Source: JAKLEX01 sp035327525 (lineage in GTDB: Bacteria > Patescibacteriota > Minisyncoccia > Phycocordibacterales > JAACPR01). From it: a DNA stretch of 5,577 nt. Shown here piece by piece: positions 1-5,577 of the stretch (position 1 is the first letter of the stretch; the number at the start of each line of letters is the position of its first letter). The translations under genes were made by a program, and so were the position numbers. The notes under the pieces were generated by a model. The model did no database searches. It was not told the origin of the DNA and saw only the letters and a list, made by a program, of their open reading frames with translations. Location: positions 1-5,577 of the forward strand of contig DAOLDC010000027.1 of NCBI GenBank assembly GCA_035327525.1, read 5' to 3'.

Positions 1-1221
1 AAAGTACTATATAATGATGCCTACGGTAATATTTTTCCAAGTAATGGTCCGGCTGCACAGGGTGGACCATCTAGATTTGCAAAAATTTTTTATGATTTCT
101 TTTCTGGAGATAAAAAAATCGAATTAATACCTATATTTTTTTCAAATGGAAATATTGGTGAAAAAGCCCATACAAAGACTGGTAAATATAGAAAGTCACA
201 ATACGCGCAAATTCTTTATGATGTAAAAAAAGTAATAATTCTGAACAACAGTAAAATATCTAGAAGGGAATATGTAAATGGAATAAGCGATATCATTTCT
301 GCAGTCAAGAATTTTTTATCAAAAAACAAGCCGGATGTAATTTTTCTAAACGGATTCAGTATAAATAATTGGATACTTTTGAGAGTTGGACATTTGTTAA
401 AAATCCCAATAATTATTCAACACGCCGGATTGTGGAAAATGGAGCTGAGAATTACAGAAAAATTCAACCCAGAAATCCGAAAAATTTTTTATTCTTTTGA
501 AAAAGATACCATAAAATGGGCAAGCCACCATATATTTTTAAACGAGTTCAGTCAGAATATTTTTAACAAAATATATAAGTCAAAAGAAACAGATTTAAAA
601 ATAAAAAATAATTCATCAATTGTCCCGTTGCCGATAGAAATAAGTAACGACTCAAAATTCAAATTACATCAGAATAGTGGGGTAGTCAGAATTGGTTCTG
701 TTGCAAGATGGGATGGTATAAAAAATCATAGGGCCATATATAGATTGGCAACATCAAAATACAAACCATCTAATTGGTCAGTTGAGGTGGTTACAAATAT
801 TCCTAAAACCACAATCAATCAGGAATTCAAAGCGCAATACAAAAAAAGTGTAAAAATAGTAAAACCGATGGATTCTGGCAAATTGTCTGGCTTTTATAGA
901 AAAATGGATGTGATTTTCTTGCCATCAAATTTTGATGTCTCCCCAACGGTTGTTGCGGAAGCTTTTATGCAAAGTGTTCCTGTTATTATTTCTGACAAAG
1001 TTGGTTGGATTAGTGAATACGAAAAGTGCGGACTGTTGTGCCATACTGTGGAAACTGATTCGTCAGGAGAGAAAATAGTTGATATAATCAATAGAACGCT
1101 TTTGAATAAGAAAAAAAAGTTATCACATTACAAAAAATTTGTTGATTATTTGAAAAAGCAACACAATCCGAATATTGTCTTCAATCAATATCTAAAATTA
1201 TTCAAAAAATATTCTAAATAA
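1..1221 (+). CDS. GT4-type glycosyltransferase, 5'-partial at the window edge
   Basis: The frame is open from base 1 to the TAA at 1219-1221 (406 residues seen). The first visible residues, KVLYNDAYGNIFPSNG, look like the first beta strand of a GT-B fold, so only a few residues are probably missing. A TTG at 379 is an internal codon: using it would delete the N-terminal Rossmann half, including the QGGPSRFA loop (residues 20-26), the Gly-Gly loop typical of GT4 enzymes. In the C-terminal half, the strand GSVAR followed by R236 and K241 matches the donor-phosphate-binding Arg/Lys pair. The segment around 312-320 (DVSPTVVAE) aligns with the E-x7-E motif but has Asp at the first position. No membrane segment or signal peptide is seen, so it is probably cytoplasmic, moving a sugar from a nucleotide-sugar to a lipid-linked or protein acceptor. 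Substrate unknown. It sits 9 bp before a second GT4 gene and is probably co-transcribed with it. Confidence 0.9.
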   Translation, partial: KVLYNDAYGNIFPSNGPAAQGGPSRFAKIFYDFFSGDKKIELIPIFFSNGNIGEKAHTKTGKYRKSQYAQILYDVKKVIILNNSKISRREYVNGISDIISAVKNFLSKNKPDVIFLNGFSINNWILLRVGHLLKIPIIIQHAGLWKMELRITEKFNPEIRKIFYSFEKDTIKWASHHIFLNEFSQNIFNKIYKSKETDLKIKNNSSIVPLPIEISNDSKFKLHQNSGVVRIGSVARWDGIKNHRAIYRLATSKYKPSNWSVEVVTNIPKTTINQEFKAQYKKSVKIVKPMDSGKLSGFYRKMDVIFLPSNFDVSPTVVAEAFMQSVPVIISDKVGWISEYEKCGLLCHTVETDSSGEKIVDIINRTLLNKKKKLSHYKKFVDYLKKQHNPNIVFNQYLKLFKKYSK

Positions 1222-1230
1222 AATAAATTT

Positions 1231-2280
1231 ATGAGAATCGCACAAGTCACAGCCTCTTATTATCCTGTCGAAAAAAACCAGAACAAAGCCATATATTCTC
1301 ATGTGGCGTGGCTATCACAAGGGCTGGTTGATATGGGACATAGTGTCGATATGTATGCATCTCCAAAATCCAAAACAGATGCAAATTTGATTAGTATTGA
1401 TTTTGCAACAGAAGACTCAAAAAAAACCGAACAGAAAAAATATGAACAGTGGGCACTATTATCTAGTTGTTACAAAAATGCAAAATTAGACAAATACGAC
1501 TTGATCCATACCCACTTCAATGTCATGTCTGCTTTTTTTGCTGATCTAGTTTCTACACCAACACTCATTTCTATTCATTCTCCGATTGAGGACTGGATGA
1601 GACCCATTTTGCGACATTACAAACACCTTAATTACGTTTCCTTTTCACATTCTCAACGAGAATCAATGAAAGAGTTGAATTGGGTGGCAAATATTTATCA
1701 CGGAGTTGATACAGAAATATTTAAATATAATAAAACACCAGAGGACTACGTTTTGTTTATTGGTAGAATAACTGGCGAAAAGGGTCCGCACGAGGCGATC
1801 GTTTCTGCAATTGAAGCAGGAACAAATATATTGGTAGCAGGAGCCAGCTATGAAACAGAAAATTATTGGCATCAGAAAATTGCGCCATATATAAATGGTA
1901 CAAGCGTAAAATATTTGGGAGATGTTTCTTTTGATAAAAAAATACCTCTTTTCCAAAATGCAAAAGCTGTTTTGTTTCCAACCCAATGTGAGGAGGCATT
2001 TGGTTATGTGATGATTGAAGCAATGTCCTGCGGAACACCTGTTATTGCTTACGGAAACGGTTCTGTTCCAGAAATAGTCAAGGATGGCGTAACCGGCTAC
2101 ATTGTCAATTCAGTTCCAGAAATGGTCAAAGCCATCAAAAAAATTGACAAAATCGATCGTACAAAGGTTAGAAAGAGAGCTGAAATGTTCTTTAGCGCAA
2201 AACAAATGGTGGATAATTACGAGACTGTTTATAGGAGAATTATCAAAAAACATCAGGCAGGCAAAAAGGAAAACGAATAG
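1231..2280 (+). CDS. GT4 glycosyltransferase, AviGT4-like
   Basis: A complete 349-residue protein, normal for a GT4 retaining glycosyltransferase with a GT-B fold. The start MRIAQVTASYYPVE is a typical first beta strand, and the ATG lies 9 bp after the upstream stop, so no other start is needed. Visible landmarks are DLIHTHFN (90-97), the acceptor-side SIHSP (114-118), WVANIYHGVD (151-160), the donor-binding GRITGEKG with R179 and K184, and the E-x7-E motif at E255 and E263 inside EAFGYVMIEAMSCGTPVIAY, followed by GSVPEIVKDGVTGY. The NWVANIYHGVD and EKGPHEAI wording recalls the AviGT4-like subgroup (from memory, not searched). Odd point: the usual Gly-Gly loop near residues 15-22 is replaced by NQNKAIYSH. 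It has no membrane helix, so it is probably a cytoplasmic enzyme acting on a nucleotide-sugar; donor and acceptor cannot be read from the sequence. The stop is TAG. It likely forms an operon with the preceding glycosyltransferase. Confidence 0.95.
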   Translation: MRIAQVTASYYPVEKNQNKAIYSHVAWLSQGLVDMGHSVDMYASPKSKTDANLISIDFATEDSKKTEQKKYEQWALLSSCYKNAKLDKYDLIHTHFNVMSAFFADLVSTPTLISIHSPIEDWMRPILRHYKHLNYVSFSHSQRESMKELNWVANIYHGVDTEIFKYNKTPEDYVLFIGRITGEKGPHEAIVSAIEAGTNILVAGASYETENYWHQKIAPYINGTSVKYLGDVSFDKKIPLFQNAKAVLFPTQCEEAFGYVMIEAMSCGTPVIAYGNGSVPEIVKDGVTGYIVNSVPEMVKAIKKIDKIDRTKVRKRAEMFFSAKQMVDNYETVYRRIIKKHQAGKKENE

Positions 2281-2305
2281 AATTTTCTAACTGTTGATTT
2301 GTGTA

Positions 2306-2333
2306 TTGCACACTATTTCTGACGCGGTATAAT
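2306..2333 (+). promoter_or_regulatory. Sigma-70-type promoter for the small membrane protein/pilin unit, predicted leaderless
   Basis: A perfect TATAAT at 2328-2333 is preceded, after a 16-bp spacer, by TTGCAC (2306-2311), which keeps the TTG core of a -35 box but matches the consensus at only three of six positions. If the -10 box occupies -12 to -7, +1 falls at 2340, exactly the A of the downstream ATG, so the transcript would have no 5' leader. The site lies in the only noncoding gap of the window (2281-2339), which is where a new transcription unit would start. A bacteroidete-type -7 box (TAnnTTTG) is not present. The -35 is weak, so confidence rests on the -10 box and its spacing to the ATG. 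Confidence 0.65.
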
Positions 2334-2339
2334 CAATAT

Positions 2340-2642
2340 ATGTCAATAGAATTCGAAGAAGATAATCAGTTTGGTAGACAAGTTAGTAGAGATTTTTCTG
2401 TCCCAAATAGTGGTTTTAATTTGGTCAATTTCTTGATCGAAAAAGGGATTGTTAAGGATGAAAAAAAAGCAACAACACTGATTGTTGTTATTTCATTGCT
2501 GGTTGTACTTCTGTCTATATATTTATCATATAATATTTTGTCAGATCCAAAAGTAGACAATAGATCATATTCTGAATTATCTGAATCAGAAAAAATGAAA
2601 ATACCAGAAAAAGAAAGACTTTTTTTTGAGAGCTTGGAATAA
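2340..2642 (+). CDS. Small single-helix membrane protein of unknown function
   Basis: A protein of 100 residues from the ATG at 2340 to TAA at 2640-2642. An in-frame GTG at 2301 would add 13 residues, but it lies upstream of the TATAAT box, so a transcript from that promoter would not contain it; the ATG is preferred. Residues 1-37 are polar with mixed charge, and the N-terminus MSIEFEEDNQFGRQ is acidic. KDEKK (39-43) precedes one strongly hydrophobic helix at about 44-66, and residues 67-100 form a charged tail (SELSESEKMKIPEKER). The lysines before the helix predict N-terminus inside and C-terminus outside. There is no lipobox, prepilin site or cysteine. I do not recognise a named family; small proteins with a charged patch, one helix and a short tail occur beside pilin genes in Parcubacteria (recollection, unchecked). 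It lies 17 bp before a prepilin gene and probably shares its mRNA, so a role in pilus assembly or the envelope is conceivable but unproven. Confidence 0.8.
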   Translation: MSIEFEEDNQFGRQVSRDFSVPNSGFNLVNFLIEKGIVKDEKKATTLIVVISLLVVLLSIYLSYNILSDPKVDNRSYSELSESEKMKIPEKERLFFESLE

Positions 2643-2659
2643 TATATTAAATAACAATT

Positions 2660-3394
2660 ATGATTAATCAATACAAAAAAGGTTTTACTCTGATAGAGTT
2701 GTTGGTCGTCGTTGCAATTATTTCACTACTTTCTACAATTGTTCTTGCATCACTAAAAGACGCCAGACTTAGAGCGGAGGATAGTAGAACTATTCAGCAA
2801 ATCAGAGAATTTCAAAATGCGGTTGCTTTGTTTATTACAGATGAGGGTAGGTACCCAGCGATTGATAGTTCATCGACTAATTGGCCAGATGGTGAATATG
2901 TAGTCTATATGACATGCCTAGCACCACAAGACGCTACTTGTTACTGGGGCGGAAATAATCAAATTCCTGTAATTAATGTTGATAGTAATCAGGATTTTGC
3001 AGCTCTTGATTTTGACGATAATTACTTTGTAAAAGAAAAAAAATCAAAGAACACTGTTTTTGCGGCAATGACTAATTATCTGAGGTATAATTTGATAAAA
3101 ATACCAGTAGTAGTTGGTTCAGATGGTAGAAACTACGGTGGCGGAATACTCTATAGATATTATTCGGAAACTGGAATCGGCGAGGTATATTGGGCTACAA
3201 ACAAGCCAGTATCAAAAGGTACAAATGCCGGATTTGTTGGTGATGGTCCAGTTAACGCATATTATCAATTAGCTAACGATCCTGGTGCCGGAAACCGTGG
3301 TCTACCTGCCGGAAATGGTGGTTCAGGAGACGGTGGTTCCGGTGATGGTTCAGGAGACGGTGGTTATGGCGGTGGTGGTTATGGTAGTTATTAA
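2660..3394 (+). CDS. Type IV prepilin-like / pseudopilin protein with Gly-rich C-terminal tail
   Basis: A 244-residue protein with a class III signal: MINQYKKG/FTLIELLVVV. Prepilin peptidase would cut after G8, leaving F9 to be N-methylated, with the conserved Glu at mature position 5 (E13). The hydrophobic helix (about 9-31) continues into the amphipathic alpha-1 helix (KDARLRAEDSRTIQQIREFQ), followed by LFITDEGRYP, a GspG/PilA-like element. C86 and C94 may form a disulfide in the globular head. From about residue 209 the protein becomes a low-complexity tail rich in Gly, Ser, Asp and Tyr, ending GGYGGGGYGSY. At 236 mature residues it is longer than common major pilins. The ATG is directly before the expected short leader and has no Shine-Dalgarno motif. 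No PilB, PilC or PilD gene is in the window, so the assembly machinery must be encoded elsewhere. It could be a major pilin, a minor pilin or a pseudopilin; the sequence does not decide. The stop overlaps the convergent neighbour. Confidence 0.94.
   Translation: MINQYKKGFTLIELLVVVAIISLLSTIVLASLKDARLRAEDSRTIQQIREFQNAVALFITDEGRYPAIDSSSTNWPDGEYVVYMTCLAPQDATCYWGGNNQIPVINVDSNQDFAALDFDDNYFVKEKKSKNTVFAAMTNYLRYNLIKIPVVVGSDGRNYGGGILYRYYSETGIGEVYWATNKPVSKGTNAGFVGDGPVNAYYQLANDPGAGNRGLPAGNGGSGDGGSGDGSGDGGYGGGGYGSY
3319..3365 (+). repeat. In-frame direct repeat, 20 bp with 27-bp period, in the pilin tail
   Basis: The same 20 bases occur at 3319-3338 and 3346-3365 (core TTCAGGAGACGGTGG). The offset is 27 bp, or nine codons, so gain or loss of one unit would keep the frame and change only tail length. 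The translated unit is GSGDGGSGD, then GSGDGGYGG. GGT-rich codons make this patch far more GC-rich than its surroundings. Confidence 0.85.
3391..3394. other. Shared TTAA palindrome: overlapping convergent stop codons
   Basis: The plus-strand pilin stops with TAA at 3392-3394, and the minus-strand membrane protein stops with TAA read from 3393 down to 3391. The palindrome TTAA therefore terminates both frames and the genes overlap tail to tail by 4 bp. There is no intergenic room for a terminator, so each transcript must end inside the other gene or form antisense overlap. Confidence 0.95.
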
Positions 3395-5577
3395 AATCTT
3401 CTATTTTTATACGATTTTAATAATAGGAAAAGTATAGATATAAATATTCCGATTACCGATATAATATGTGCCCAAATAACTACTGCTGGCGTATCAAAAA
3501 ATATTATAGGATTCTCAGTAAATACTAGATTGTAAGTCGGACTAGATAGATATGTTTTTTCGCCAGATATTTCTTTCCATGCTGGAAAATAGGATTGTTT
3601 TATTATTCTAGCGTTCTCCTGTGTCAAAACCGGTGGTATATTTTTGTCTAATGCTGATATTAGTAAATCATGGTGGTTATCTGGACATTGATTTGGATAA
3701 TCTTTTATTATTATGATATTAGCGTTTTGCTTACTGATGTCCTCTAAATATTCAAAAAGTTTATCGTTTGCTTTTACAGCAAATATTTTTTTTGTCTTTG
3801 AGATTTCATTCATTATATTTTTTGCATCATCAAGATTTTTGTACTTATATTTTTCTATCAAAATATTATTGAAATTTTCAAAGTCGTTATTCTCGCCCAG
3901 TAATATATTTTGAGTATAAGCAAAAGAAAAGTCAGTTCTAGATCTCTTTATGTTTATATTTTCTATCAGTGATATAAAATCAAATGCAGTTGAGGATATT
4001 TTTCTTGTATTTAGATCGGAAAAAACAATTATCGGGTCTCGAATAGGTTTTGTTATATAATTTGCTGCGTTATTTACTTTGTAAACAGCATAATCTCCAA
4101 AGTCTTTTTCTAATTCAACTAGTTTTGATTCATTCAATTCTTCTTTTATTTTGAATGATCTAATTATCAAATAATTAATACCGAAATCTTGTGCGACTAA
4201 CAAATGATTATGTAATGGTAGATTACGATACTCTGAATTAAAAGATAATCCACATTTTATTCCCCAACAATCTAGAGTTTTTGAGAAACCGTTTTTTATT
4301 GGATGCATTGATAATGCGCTGAGCGCGGACTCTCTTATTATAGAATAAGTCGTATTATTTCCCTGTGATCCTAGATAAGAATTTAGTATTTTATCCGACG
4401 GTTTGCTATTGGAAAAATATGATTCAGTCAATATCAAGCCATCTTTTCCTTCAAAATACTCCAAAACGTTTTCGATGTTATCATGTCTTTTGTCAAAATA
4501 TATACCGTGATAATTTTTGCCGATAGAATTATTTACCACAATTCCATATATTGATATCGTGGCTATTACAAAAATAAATATTATATAAATCAGTTTATTC
4601 TTTATTATTTTCTTGATTTCAGTTATACAAAAAACAATTGAAACAGGAATCAAAAAATACAAAATCCCAAGCCATCTATCAAAATGAAACGGTAAATCTG
4701 GAAAAAACCTTCTCAGTTTCAGAGCAATAAATATAATTGAAATTGCCAAAAGCGAGTTTATCAAAATTATCGGGAGATTCCTGTTTTTGTATGTTAATAC
4801 TAAAGATAGTGGAATAATCAGCATCAAATAATAATGATTTTTTAACAGAACAGATAATGTTCCTTTTGTTAATCCAAGTGAAATGCCGGTAAAGTAGTCG
4901 TAATAATAAATCATTGGTAAATACCAAAAACTAGATATAAGCAATGGTATAAATCCAATCAAAAAATATGTAGATACAAATTTTGTTATTTCACCTTGCG
5001 ACCGGCACCACATTTTTTTTGTTATAAATTTGAAGCAAAACACAAAAACAAAAGCCAAAAAAGTGACGATGACGACATGCGCATTGGACAGAATTGTCAG
5101 TAGTAAAAATGTACCAGAATAATATTTATTAATTTCCTTTTTTTCAATTTCTAGAAAAAATATTAACCACAAAACAAAAAACACAAATGCTAATGGTTGC
5201 GTAACAAGACCGGTATTTATTATTCCAGAAATAGAAATACTTGTACTTTCAAAAACTGTTTGGAATGATGCCAAAAAAACCGACAAAATCAAAACAAAAA
5301 AAGCCTGTAAACGAGATTTGTTTATTCTGTAATAATATAGTAATGATGTAACTATCGTTGCAAAAACTACGGAAAAAAGTGAAAATATTTTGAAAATATT
5401 TACATATTCAAAATTGGTAATACTGTAAATTAGTGCATTTATGTAATAAAAGAGCGGAGGATAAAACTGCGGAAATGGCATCCCAGAGTACCAGTTTGGC
5501 ACCCATCCCCAAACAGCTGGAAATATGTTTTCGGCATAGTATTTACCAATAGCATAGTGTCCAGAACCGTCCCAGCC
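3391..5577 (-). CDS. Large polytopic membrane protein, PTPS-related/YfhO-like (probable GT-C glycosyltransferase), 5'-partial
   Basis: The minus-strand frame is open from base 5577 to the TAA at 3391-3393, giving 728 visible residues without the true N-terminus. A GTG at 5500-5502 is in frame but is not the start: the 25 residues before it (GWDGSGHYAIGKYYAENIFP...) belong to the conserved first extracytoplasmic loop, which continues as NWYSGMPFPQFYPPLFYY. D3 and H7 (window numbering) are candidate catalytic or metal-binding residues in the position of the Asp-containing loop of GT-C enzymes. About nine or ten hydrophobic helices follow (roughly 61-348). A polar region of about 345 residues comes next, then the segment SYFPAWKEISGEKTY (662-676), typical of YfhO-like proteins, and one last helix (about 697-720) ending in a basic tail. 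GT-C enzymes usually use polyprenyl-phosphate sugars at the outer face of the membrane; that role is inferred from the fold here. A Cys pair at 437/442 (DCWGIKC) may be oxidised outside. It converges on the pilin gene and is transcribed independently. Confidence 0.85.
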   Translation of the reverse strand, partial: GWDGSGHYAIGKYYAENIFPAVWGWVPNWYSGMPFPQFYPPLFYYINALIYSITNFEYVNIFKIFSLFSVVFATIVTSLLYYYRINKSRLQAFFVLILSVFLASFQTVFESTSISISGIINTGLVTQPLAFVFFVLWLIFFLEIEKKEINKYYSGTFLLLTILSNAHVVIVTFLAFVFVFCFKFITKKMWCRSQGEITKFVSTYFLIGFIPLLISSFWYLPMIYYYDYFTGISLGLTKGTLSVLLKNHYYLMLIIPLSLVLTYKNRNLPIILINSLLAISIIFIALKLRRFFPDLPFHFDRWLGILYFLIPVSIVFCITEIKKIIKNKLIYIIFIFVIATISIYGIVVNNSIGKNYHGIYFDKRHDNIENVLEYFEGKDGLILTESYFSNSKPSDKILNSYLGSQGNNTTYSIIRESALSALSMHPIKNGFSKTLDCWGIKCGLSFNSEYRNLPLHNHLLVAQDFGINYLIIRSFKIKEELNESKLVELEKDFGDYAVYKVNNAANYITKPIRDPIIVFSDLNTRKISSTAFDFISLIENINIKRSRTDFSFAYTQNILLGENNDFENFNNILIEKYKYKNLDDAKNIMNEISKTKKIFAVKANDKLFEYLEDISKQNANIIIIKDYPNQCPDNHHDLLISALDKNIPPVLTQENARIIKQSYFPAWKEISGEKTYLSSPTYNLVFTENPIIFFDTPAVVIWAHIISVIGIFISILFLLLKSYKNRRF

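Noticed and set aside
379..1221. A shorter glycosyltransferase starting at TTG 379
   Set aside because: The frame is open to base 1, and the upstream 126 codons encode the N-terminal GT-B half with the QGGPSRFA loop, so the TTG is an internal Leu codon.
1663..2038. Minus-strand open frames of 107 and 93 codons
   Set aside because: They lie entirely antisense to a strongly supported GT4 gene and show no recognisable domain; they are shadows.
2301..2313. Hairpin GTGT-ATTGC-ACAC as a terminator of the glycosyltransferase operon
   Set aside because: Only four base pairs, no U-tract follows, and it overlaps the -35 region.
2301..2339. A 13-residue N-terminal extension (GTG 2301) of the small membrane protein
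   Set aside because: The TATAAT box at 2328-2333 lies inside it, and the predicted transcript begins at the ATG at 2340.
2366..2671. Minus-strand open frame of 101 codons opposite the small membrane protein
   Set aside because: Its translation shows no motif or plausible hydrophobic pattern. The plus strand has a promoter, a good start and a sensible one-helix protein.
3713..3913. Plus-strand 66-codon open frame within the membrane protein gene
   Set aside because: Hydrophobic-looking only because it is antisense to AT-rich coding sequence; no start signal or family resemblance.
5500..5502. GTG as the start of the large minus-strand membrane protein
   Set aside because: The frame continues open to the window edge and encodes a conserved family loop upstream of this codon.
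1..5577. Alternative genetic code with TGA read as Gly (as in Gracilibacteria)
   Set aside because: None of the five genes has an in-frame TGA and glycine is encoded by ordinary GGN codons. That all stops are TAA or TAG is weak evidence with only five genes.

Overview
This AT-rich window most likely comes from an uncultivated bacterium of the Candidatus Patescibacteria (CPR) type, Parcubacteria-like. The reasons are the low GC, tightly packed genes, the apparent absence of Shine-Dalgarno motifs, a TATAAT-type promoter placed so that the mRNA would be leaderless, and a short one-helix membrane protein next to a type IV prepilin. This assignment is inference from style and gene content; there is no marker gene in the window. 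The standard bacterial code fits: all five genes read through without in-frame TGA, and their stops are TAA or TAG.

Layout. Positions 1-1221 (+) hold a GT4-type glycosyltransferase that is already open at base 1, so it lacks only its extreme N-terminus. Nine bases later, 1231-2280 (+) encodes a complete second GT4 glycosyltransferase, close to the AviGT4-like group. A 59-bp gap carries a promoter (about 2306-2333). Its predicted transcription start falls on the A of the ATG of a 100-residue one-helix membrane protein (2340-2642, +). Seventeen bases further on is a type IV prepilin-like protein (2660-3394, +) with a textbook KKG/FTLIE processing site and a Gly/Ser/Asp/Tyr-rich tail built on a 27-bp in-frame repeat. 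Converging on it is a large polytopic membrane protein (3391-5577, -). It is open at the right edge and resembles the PTPS-related/YfhO-like, GT-C-type membrane proteins. The two convergent genes share a TTAA palindrome that supplies both stop codons.

Together the genes describe a cell-surface locus. Two cytoplasmic sugar transferases and one membrane-embedded probable GT-C enzyme could build or transfer surface glycans, and they flank a short pilin transcription unit. A direct role of these enzymes in pilin glycosylation is possible, but only adjacency supports it. No stretch over 300 bases lacks a gene. I see no tRNA, rRNA, CRISPR array, insertion sequence or convincing intrinsic terminator.
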